A stretch of 64,000 nt of DNA from Streptomyces ficellus (GTDB lineage Bacteria > Actinomycetota > Actinomycetes > Streptomycetales > Streptomycetaceae): the NCBI RefSeq assembly GCF_030406405.1, contig NZ_JAUEPL010000007.1, positions 153,808-217,807 of the forward strand, read 5' to 3'. Positions 59,167 to 64,000 of the stretch are shown piece by piece (position 1 is the first letter of the stretch; each line of letters opens with the position of its first letter). A model generated the notes under the pieces. It was given only the letters and a program-made list of their open reading frames with translations. It did not search any database and was not told the DNA's origin. A program made the position numbers and the translations under genes.

Positions 59167-60567
59167 TCAGCCCTGGGCGGCGATACGGGCGAGGCGCTGC
59201 GCCTCGTCCCGGGTGGAGCGCGCGATGGCGTCCTCGTCGACGGTCAGCAGCCGGTTGTTCTCGACGATCTGCTTGCCGTTGACGAACGACGCGGTGACCG
59301 GGGCCGCCGCGCCGAAGACGAGGGCGGTCACCGGGTCGGCGATGGAGGCGTGCGCGAGGGTGTCGAGCTTCCACAGCACCAGGTCGGCGAGCTTGCCCAC
59401 CTCCAGGGAGCCGATCTGCGAGGCCCGGCCGAGCACCTGGGCGCCACCGTACGTGCCCAGGCGCAGCGCCTGGCGGGCGTTCAGGGCGGCCTCGCGGTGC
59501 ACCGGGTTGAGGCGGTTGATCAGCAGGGCGTTGCGCAGTTCGGTGTGCAGCTCGCCCGACTCGTTGGAGGCGGTGCCGTCCACGCCGAGGCCGACGGGCA
59601 CGCCGGCCTTGAGCATGTCGGGTACGCGGGCGATGCCGGCGGCGAGGCGGGCGTTGGACGACGGGCAGTGGGCGACACCGGTCTTCGTACGGGCGAAGGC
59701 GGCGATGTCGGAGTCGTTCATGTGGACGCAGTGCGCCATCCACACGTCCTCACCGAGCCAGCCGGTCGACTCGAAGTAGTCGGTCGGGCCCATGCCGAAC
59801 AGTTCCTTGCAGAACTGCTCCTCCTCCACGGTCTCCGAGCCGTGGGTGTGCAGGCGCACGCCGAGGCGGCGGGCCAGTTCGGCACCCTGCCTGAGCAGTT
59901 CGGTGGAGACGGAGAAGGGGGAGCAGGGCGCGACCGCGACCTGGGTCATCGCGTCGAAGGAGGCGTCGTGGTGCTTCTTGACGGTCTCCTCGGTGGCGGC
60001 GAGCGCGCCTTCGAGGGTCTCGACGGCGAAGTCCGGCGGCAGGCCGCCGTCCTTGACGCTGCGGTCCATGGAGCCGCGGGCGAGCGTGAAGCGGACGCCC
60101 ATCTCGGAGGCGGCCTTGATGATGGCGCCGGACAGGTCGCCGGAGCCCTTCGGGTAGACGTAGTGGTGGTCCATGGCGGTGGTGACGCCGCCGCGGGCCA
60201 TCATCGCCAGCGAGCCCTGGGCCGCCACGTACCCCATCCGGTCGTCGATGCGCGCCCACGTCGGGTACAGGGCGACGAGCCAGTTGAAGAGGTTGTGGTC
60301 GGTGGCGAGGCCACGGGTGATCCACTGGTAGAAGTGGTGGTGCGTGTTGATCAGGCCGGGGGTGACCAGGTGGCCGGTGGCGTCGATGCGCCGGACCACG
60401 TTCTCCAGGCCCTCGGGGGCCTTGCCCGCTCCGATCGACTCGATCCTGTTGTCCGCGATGACGACGTGACCCGAGGCGTACTCGGTGTCGTTGGCGTCGA
60501 CGGTCGCGATCGCACAGTTCTCGATCACGATGCGCTGGGTAGCGCTCTGGGCTGCCGAAGGTGCCAT
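59167..60567 (-). CDS. 8-oxoguanine deaminase (amidohydrolase family)
   Basis: A 466-residue metal-dependent deaminase of the ATZ/TRZ-like amidohydrolase group, whose purine-operon members convert 8-oxoguanine to urate. Metal ligands are in LINTHHHFYQWITRGLA, RLHTHGSETVEEEQFCKELF, MAHCVHMNDSD and GVDGTASNESGELHTELRNA (Asp). The ATG at 60567 (MAPSAAQSATQR) follows GAAGGAAG by 4 nt. Guanine deaminase and related hydrolases are alternatives, but the TxxMDHHYVY stretch (TTAMDHHYVYPKGSGD) and location between urate genes and a urate permease favour 8-oxoguanine. It is followed by the hairpin cluster. Confidence 0.85.
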   Translation of the reverse strand: MAPSAAQSATQRIVIENCAIATVDANDTEYASGHVVIADNRIESIGAGKAPEGLENVVRRIDATGHLVTPGLINTHHHFYQWITRGLATDHNLFNWLVALYPTWARIDDRMGYVAAQGSLAMMARGGVTTAMDHHYVYPKGSGDLSGAIIKAASEMGVRFTLARGSMDRSVKDGGLPPDFAVETLEGALAATEETVKKHHDASFDAMTQVAVAPCSPFSVSTELLRQGAELARRLGVRLHTHGSETVEEEQFCKELFGMGPTDYFESTGWLGEDVWMAHCVHMNDSDIAAFARTKTGVAHCPSSNARLAAGIARVPDMLKAGVPVGLGVDGTASNESGELHTELRNALLINRLNPVHREAALNARQALRLGTYGGAQVLGRASQIGSLEVGKLADLVLWKLDTLAHASIADPVTALVFGAAAPVTASFVNGKQIVENNRLLTVDEDAIARSTRDEAQRLARIAAQG

Positions 60568-60761
60568 GGTGCTTCCTTCTTCTTTCAGTGGCAGTGGCGA
60601 TGAGGGCACGGCAGGACCCTAGGAGGATTTGAGTGCCGGGACCGTGCGACGGCTCCGGGTGCCGAGGAGGTGAGAGAAAGGTGGGCCGGACCGCGACGAG
60701 CGCTCCCCCGCCGGCCTACGGGGAACGCAGAACGGGGCGCTGCCGGGCCCCTTCGCGGGCC

Positions 60762-60836
60762 GTGCCGGTGCTGGCCGTGCCATCGCTGACCGTGCCGTTG
60801 CGGGCTGTGCCATCGCTGGGTGTGCCATTGCTGGTC
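60762..60836. repeat. Five tandem 15-bp repeats (GTGCCATCGCTGGCC-like)
   Basis: Units at 60762, 60777, 60792, 60807 and 60822 share the frame GTGCCrTyGCTGGyC with one to four differences each. They lie between the uricase terminator and the deaminase start. A regulatory role is not clear; replication slippage in non-coding DNA would also explain them. Confidence 0.65.
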
Positions 60837-60850
60837 CCTCCGGTCCGGTG

Positions 60851-60887
60851 CCGCCCCGCCCGGCCGCGGGCGGGAGGGGCGGGGCGG
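60851..60887 (-). terminator. Terminator of the uraD-uraH-uricase operon
   Basis: CCGCCCCGCCC (60851-60861) and GGGCGGGGCGG (60877-60887) pair perfectly over 11 bp with a 15-nt loop. It starts 32 nt after the uricase stop on the minus strand. Confidence 0.8.
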
Positions 60888-60918
60888 TCATCGGCCCTTC
60901 GTGTGGCTCAGGTGTGGC

Positions 60919-61842
60919 TCAGAGGTTGGTCATGTCGACCGGGATCCGCGGCTCCACGCCGTCCCGCAGGATGGTGGCCTCGATCAGGCCGTACGGGCGG
61001 TCCGCCGCGAAGTAGACCTCGTTGTCGTTCTTGAGCCCGAACGGCTCCAGGTCGACCAGGAAGTGGTGCTTGTTCGGCAGGGAGAAGCGCACCTCGTCGA
61101 TCTCCGCGCGATTGTTGATGATCCGCGCGCCCATCTGGTACAGCGTCTGCTGCAGCGACAGGGAGTACGTCTCGGCGAAGGCCTGGAGCATGTGCTTGCG
61201 CACCTGCTCGTAGGACTTCTCCCAGTTGGGCATCCGCTGCTCGTCGTCGGTCCAGTTGAACCGCCAGCGGCCGGAGACCTGGGTGGCGAGGATGCGGTCG
61301 TACGCCTCCTTGAGGGTCGTGTACTTGTCCTTCACGTACCCCCAGAACTCCGAGTTGGTGGAGTTCATGACGACCAGGTCCTTCAGGCCCGATATGACCT
61401 GCCAGTTCTCACCGTCGTAGGTGATCTCGCTGACGCGGGTCTCCTGGCCCTTGCGCACGAAGGAGTGCTTGACCTCATCCGCGCCGATGAACTTGGAGTT
61501 GGCGTCGGAGGTCTCGATGCGCTCCCAGGCGTACTCCTCGATGCGGATGCGCGCCCGGTGGATCGGCTCCTGCGACGTCACGAAGTGACGGGCGAGGTGG
61601 ATGCCGAACTGCTCGGCGGACTCGATGCCGTACTCCTTAGCGAACGCGTACACCGTGTTCTTGGTGGTGTCGGTCGGGAGCACGTTGGCGTTGGAGCCGG
61701 AGTAGTGCACCTCGTCCATGTCGCCGGAGAGGGCGACCGAGACGTTCAGGTCCTTGATGTGGTGGGTGTCGCCGTCCCGCGTGATCTTGACGACGCGGTT
61801 CTCTGCTTTGCCGTACTGGTTCTGGCCGAGAATCGTGGGCAT
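60919..61842 (-). CDS. Urate oxidase (uricase)
   Basis: Oxidises urate to 5-hydroxyisourate, a cofactor-free T-fold enzyme. The 307-residue length is normal. Family stretches are GKAENRVVKITRDGDTHHIK, VLPTDTTKNTVYAFAKEYGI with the active-site Lys/Thr region, EYAWERIETSDANSKF, TVNVTTSEFWG-like VVMNSTNSEFWGYVKD, and the C-terminal LPNKHHFLVDLEPFGL with the catalytic His, plus DRPYGLIEATI. It is the last of three genes uraD-uraH-uricase. It lies 7 nt downstream of uraH and is followed by a strong terminator. Confidence 0.95.
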   Translation of the reverse strand: MPTILGQNQYGKAENRVVKITRDGDTHHIKDLNVSVALSGDMDEVHYSGSNANVLPTDTTKNTVYAFAKEYGIESAEQFGIHLARHFVTSQEPIHRARIRIEEYAWERIETSDANSKFIGADEVKHSFVRKGQETRVSEITYDGENWQVISGLKDLVVMNSTNSEFWGYVKDKYTTLKEAYDRILATQVSGRWRFNWTDDEQRMPNWEKSYEQVRKHMLQAFAETYSLSLQQTLYQMGARIINNRAEIDEVRFSLPNKHHFLVDLEPFGLKNDNEVYFAADRPYGLIEATILRDGVEPRIPVDMTNL

Positions 61843-61849
61843 GTGTCTG

Positions 61850-62254
61850 CTAGCTCCCTCGGTAAACGGAGTAGCCGAACGGGTTGAGCAGCAGCGGTAC
61901 GTGGTAGTGCTCGCCCGGCACGACGGCGAACGTGATCGCCACCTCCGGGAAGAACGCGCCGCTGTCCCTTACGCGGGGGGCGTCCTGCTGCGCCTCGGCT
62001 TGCTTCACTGGCTTGGTTGAACGCGTGAAGTACGCCTCGGTCTCGAAGTCGAGACGTACGTGGGTGGTGCCTTCCGGCAGGGCCGGCAGGTCCTTGCAGC
62101 GCCCGTCCGCGTCGGTCGCCGAGCCGCCGAGCGCCACCCACTCCGCCCCGGACCCGCTGCGGGCCGACAGGGAGATGGCGACGCCCTCGGCGGGGCGGCC
62201 GATGCTGGTGTCCAGGATGTGCGTGGACACCGATGCCGTCGTTCCGGTGCTCAT
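61850..62254 (-). CDS. uraH: 5-hydroxyisourate hydrolase (transthyretin-like)
   Basis: Hydrolyses 5-hydroxyisourate to OHCU. The 134-residue protein contains SVSTHILDTSIGRPAEGVAI at the start (catalytic His), FFPEVAITFAVVPGEHYHVP (catalytic Arg/His region is partly variable) and the C-terminal signature SVYRGS. An extra Lys/Gln/Ala/Asp-rich insert (STKPVKQAEAQQDAPRVRDS) in the middle makes the protein about 15 residues longer than typical. Its ATG overlaps the uraD stop by 4 nt (62251-62254), and uricase starts 8 nt further on. Confidence 0.94.
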   Translation of the reverse strand: MSTGTTASVSTHILDTSIGRPAEGVAISLSARSGSGAEWVALGGSATDADGRCKDLPALPEGTTHVRLDFETEAYFTRSTKPVKQAEAQQDAPRVRDSGAFFPEVAITFAVVPGEHYHVPLLLNPFGYSVYRGS

Positions 62255-62796
62255 GCGGCGCTCTCTTCCTCTACGAGACGGGTCAGCCGAATACGGTTGA
62301 TCTTGCCCAGTTCGGCGCGGACGATCTCCCGCTCCTGCTCGGGCGAGTTCCCGATCCGCTCGCGGACCGCGTCGCGCATCTGCTCACCGGTCCGGCCGGT
62401 GGCGCAGATGAGAAAGACGTGGCCGAACTTCTCCTGGTAGGCCAGGTTCAGTTCGAGCATCTCCGCCTTGAGTTCCTCGGAGGCGCCGGCCATCCCGCTC
62501 TGTTCGCGGGAGGAGGTGGGGTCACCGGGCTTCGGGCGGCCGATCGGCGGGTGCCCCGCCATGGCCTCGGCCAGGTCCTCCGCGGTCAGCTCGGCCATGG
62601 CGGCGTCGCTGGCGAGGAGCAGGGCCTCGGTGGTGGCGTACGGGCGCTGGGCGAGCAGCTTGCTCCCCCACGCCGAGCTGGCACACACCTCGTGCAGGGC
62701 GGCGAGCGCGTCGCTGTCCGCGGAGGTGTTGAACCGTGTGAGGCCCGCGGGGGGTTCGGGGGTCTCCCCCGAAAGGCGCTGTGTACTCGAAGTCAC
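62251..62796 (-). CDS. uraD: OHCU decarboxylase
   Basis: Decarboxylates 2-oxo-4-hydroxy-4-carboxy-5-ureidoimidazoline to S-allantoin. The 181-residue protein has the family motif GHPPIGRPKPGD (about 81-92, catalytic His), SREQSGMAGA, LAYQEKFGHVFLICATGRTG and the C-terminal ELGKINRIRLTRLVEE. First gene of the uraD-uraH-uricase operon. It overlaps uraH by 4 nt. A palindromic operator and promoter-like boxes lie 73 nt upstream. Confidence 0.93.
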   Translation of the reverse strand: MTSSTQRLSGETPEPPAGLTRFNTSADSDALAALHEVCASSAWGSKLLAQRPYATTEALLLASDAAMAELTAEDLAEAMAGHPPIGRPKPGDPTSSREQSGMAGASEELKAEMLELNLAYQEKFGHVFLICATGRTGEQMRDAVRERIGNSPEQEREIVRAELGKINRIRLTRLVEEESAA

Positions 62797-62868
62797 GGGA
62801 GCCTCCGTGGCTGTATTTCCTGTGCTTGGACGGGCTGCGGATAGCTAACGCCCTTGCCCAACGCCCCG

Positions 62869-62883
62869 TCAACACTTTGTTGA
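62869..62883 (-). promoter_or_regulatory. Palindrome TCAAC-ACTTT-GTTGA upstream of uraD
   Basis: Perfect 5-bp arms with a 5-nt centre. On the minus strand TTGACG (complement of 62867-62872) overlaps the promoter-proximal half-site and forms a -35 box, 18 nt before TTAGCT (complement of 62843-62848). Same layout as at aceB and allB, so a common repressor is likely. Confidence 0.7.
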
Positions 62884-62949
62884 AACTTCGGTGACACAAA
62901 AGCCGCCGTCCCGGCATCTGGACGGCGGCCGACCGCGCAGCGTGCTCAG

Positions 62950-63327
62950 CTACTCACTCTTCGCTGCGTTTTCCCTGTTCAGATAGTTGTAGACGGTGAA
63001 GCGGCTGACCCCGAGGGCGCCCGCCACCGTCTCCACGCCGTGCCGGACGGAGAAGGCGCCGCGCGCCTCCAGGGTGCGGACGACGGCCTGCTTGGTTTTC
63101 CTGTCCAGCTCGGACAGCGGCATGCCGTGCCGCCGCTCCATCGCCGCCAGGATGTGGTCGAGCGAGTCCGCGAGCTGCGGCAGCCGTACGGCGAGCACCT
63201 CCTCGCCCTCCCAGGAGAGGACCACATCGTCGGCCGTCGCCTGCTCAGGCCCCAGAATCCGGGCGCCCATGGCGTCCACCAGCGGCTTCACGGCGGTGAT
63301 CAGGGGGTGATCTCGCGGCTCGGTCAC
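62950..63327 (-). CDS. HTH regulator with YheO/DauR-type C-terminal domain
   Basis: A 125-residue protein. The N-terminal ~65 residues form a small PAS-like or ligand domain (PLITAVKPLVDAMGARILGP, DDVVLSWEGEEVLAVRLPQL), the C-terminal 55 the HTH_22-type domain: LDRKTKQAVVRTLEARGAFS and VAGALGVSRFTVYNYLNREN. It is shorter than YheO (about 240). It lies just upstream of the uraD promoter region, on the same strand, and its start overlaps the stop of the thiamine-binding-like gene (63324-63327). A role as a purine-pathway regulator is inferred from position. Confidence 0.78.
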   Translation of the reverse strand: MTEPRDHPLITAVKPLVDAMGARILGPEQATADDVVLSWEGEEVLAVRLPQLADSLDHILAAMERRHGMPLSELDRKTKQAVVRTLEARGAFSVRHGVETVAGALGVSRFTVYNYLNRENAAKSE

Positions 63328-63587
63328 TTCTCGTCCTCCCCGGTCTCCCCGATCACGTTGACCTGCAGTGAGACGCGAGTGGCGCCGGCGCCCAGGGCCC
63401 GGCGCAGCAGCGAGTCGACGGCGGTGAGCACCGCGTCCGCCCCGCCTTCGGCCGTGTTGCCGAACGGGCCCACGTCCACGGCGTCCAGGTCGGCCGCCTG
63501 GATGACCTCACGGGCCACGACCGCGTGGGCCGGTGCCTCGTCCAGGTCGAAAGGCTCTGTCGTGAACTCCACTCTCAGTCGCTGCAT
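63324..63587 (-). CDS. Thiamine-binding-like small protein (MTH1187/YkoF family)
   Basis: An 87-residue protein of the thiamine-binding (DUF77/MTH1187) fold: MQRLRVEFTTEPFDLDEAPA, DVGPFGNTAEGGADAVLTAV, RRALGAGATRVSLQVNVI. The family includes proteins that bind thiamine or unknown pyrimidines as ferredoxin-like dimers. The start ATG is at 63587; the frame is open upstream, but the sequence there is unrelated. The stop overlaps the HTH gene by 4 nt (GTGA), which suggests that the small protein modulates the regulator. Confidence 0.72.
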   Translation of the reverse strand: MQRLRVEFTTEPFDLDEAPAHAVVAREVIQAADLDAVDVGPFGNTAEGGADAVLTAVDSLLRRALGAGATRVSLQVNVIGETGEDEK

Positions 63588-63729
63588 GCCCCCACGGTAG
63601 GCCCTGCCCCGCCGATCTTGCCGGGCCCCTGTCTCCCGGCCGGAAATTACGGGCCGCTCGGTGCGACGGACCGGCGGCCTGGCCCCGTAGAGCCGGTGAC
63701 AGGAGCCGCAACAGGGAGGGCGTACGTCA

Positions 63730-63895
63730 TGGCAGGGGACAAGGGCAGGACGGTCAGGCTCAGGGCGCTCAAGGGCGGGGCGGTCAAGGGCAGGGCCGTC
63801 AGGGGCACCGCGCTGGCGGCGGCGGCGATGGCGGCGCTGACCGCCTCGCAGGCGTCGGGGGCCCCGGCGCCGGTGGCCGCGCGGGAGGCCACGGC
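63730..63895 (+). pseudogene. 5' fragment of a secreted-protein gene, truncated
   Basis: About 55 codons from ATG at 63730 with the ribosome binding site GGGAGGG (63714-63720). The product begins with a basic region and signal peptide (GTALAAAAMAALTASQASGA) and a Pro/Ala-rich mature start. From about 63895 the frame continues only as antisense of a fragment on the other strand, so the rest of the gene is missing. The N-terminus resembles secreted lytic-transglycosylase-like proteins of Streptomyces, but this is uncertain. Confidence 0.5.
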
Positions 63896-64000
63896 CGCGC
63901 ACGAACAGCTTCCCGAGGGTGGTCAGGGCCTTCACCACGGTCGCGTCGGTCCACGGGATCTCGTGCTTGGCGAGCCGGTCGTACTTCTCGGGACCTGCCT
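63896..64000 (-). pseudogene. C-terminal part of a solute-binding protein gene, cut at the junction
   Basis: The last 105 nt of the window on the minus strand read GPEKYDRLAKHEIPWTDATV and VVKALTTLGKLFV, as in extracellular carbohydrate-binding proteins of family 1 (YDKLAAHEIPWTD...L). After about 63896 the frame no longer resembles such proteins and runs through unrelated sequence; the normal C-terminal lobe is absent. The gene enters from outside the window and is broken at the point where the plus-strand secreted-protein fragment also ends. Confidence 0.55.

Larger units (their letters stand above)
60568..60918. other. Intergenic region upstream of the 8-oxoguanine deaminase gene
   Basis: 351 nt without a convincing gene. 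It contains the uricase terminator (60851-60887), a five-copy 15-bp tandem repeat (60762-60836) and presumably the promoter of the deaminase gene. A minus-strand open frame here reads only Ala/Pro/Met-rich repeats and has no ribosome binding site. Confidence 0.5.

Noticed and set aside
60619..60891. 90-codon minus-strand frame between uricase and the deaminase
   Set aside because: It translates the 15-bp tandem repeats and the terminator into Ala/Pro/Met repeats; no start signal.
63324..63938. Long form of the thiamine-binding-like protein starting in the binding-protein fragment
   Set aside because: The extra N-terminal residues are out-of-family; the ATG at 63587 gives the expected 87-residue fold.

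Overview
The window is high-GC actinobacterial DNA, almost certainly from a Streptomyces chromosome. The reasons are very GC-rich third positions, GTG/TTG starts, many 4-nt ATGA/GTGA gene overlaps, a gluABCD-type uptake operon, Streptomyces-type small conserved families, and an aceB / allantoin / urate gene arrangement that I remember, without having checked, from the S. coelicolor chromosome arm. I recognised no rRNA, tRNA, CRISPR array, intact transposon or prophage.

Layout. 1-10 kb is core-like: an L,D-transpeptidase lipoprotein, a secreted CocE/S15-type hydrolase, a glutamate-type ABC operon (gluA-gluB-gluC-gluD, minus strand), exonuclease III, an MBL-fold hydrolase and a fused enol-lactone hydrolase/decarboxylase (PcaL type). 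10-24 kb is a patchwork. It holds intact genes (a 1528-aa P-type ATPase, a subtilisin-like protease, a methyltransferase, small hypotheticals) between decayed ones (a CorA fragment, a half FAA hydrolase abutting an N-terminally clipped and frameshifted MFS transporter, an IS5-type transposase stub). 22-32.5 kb is a membrane, ion and stress block: DUF2254, DUF1622, a small membrane protein, NhaA, DUF3040, slipin, NfeD, a PucR-type regulator, DUF488, DUF5709 and a GAF-ANTAR protein.

32.4-40.4 kb is a sugar or polyol uptake locus: a GntR regulator, two tandem substrate-binding lipoproteins, one permease, a single-domain ATPase and a ROK kinase, with a divergent Gfo/Idh/MocA (inositol-dehydrogenase-like) oxidoreductase. 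40.6-44.3 kb is allantoin use (allantoicase, allantoinase, IclR-type AllR). 44.5-48.5 kb carries an export-type ABC pair divergent from a two-component system. 48.7-51.2 kb has a MobA-like nucleotidyltransferase and malate synthase. 51.2-57.1 kb is accessory: a predicted PUA/EVE-like plus PD-(D/E)XK nuclease, an FN3 lipoprotein, two unknown proteins and a frameshifted maleylpyruvate-isomerase-like gene. 57.3-63.6 kb is purine catabolism: xanthine/urate permease, 8-oxoguanine deaminase, uricase, UraH, UraD and a YheO-type HTH regulator with a thiamine-binding-like protein. The right end is another broken-gene junction.

How it works together. Imported xanthine or urate, or urate made by 8-oxoguanine deaminase, goes through uricase, UraH and UraD to allantoin. 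Allantoinase and allantoicase then give ureidoglycolate; glyoxylate released from it can be condensed by malate synthase. The most interesting signal is regulatory. An inverted repeat TCAAC-N5-GTTGA lies over the likely -35 region upstream of allB, uraD and aceB (one mismatch at aceB). This suggests one repressor, probably the IclR-type AllR encoded here, controls three separated operons of one pathway. A different perfect palindrome (ATGTTTCC-N7-GGAAACAT) lies between allB and allR. Several strong stem-loop terminators could be placed exactly.
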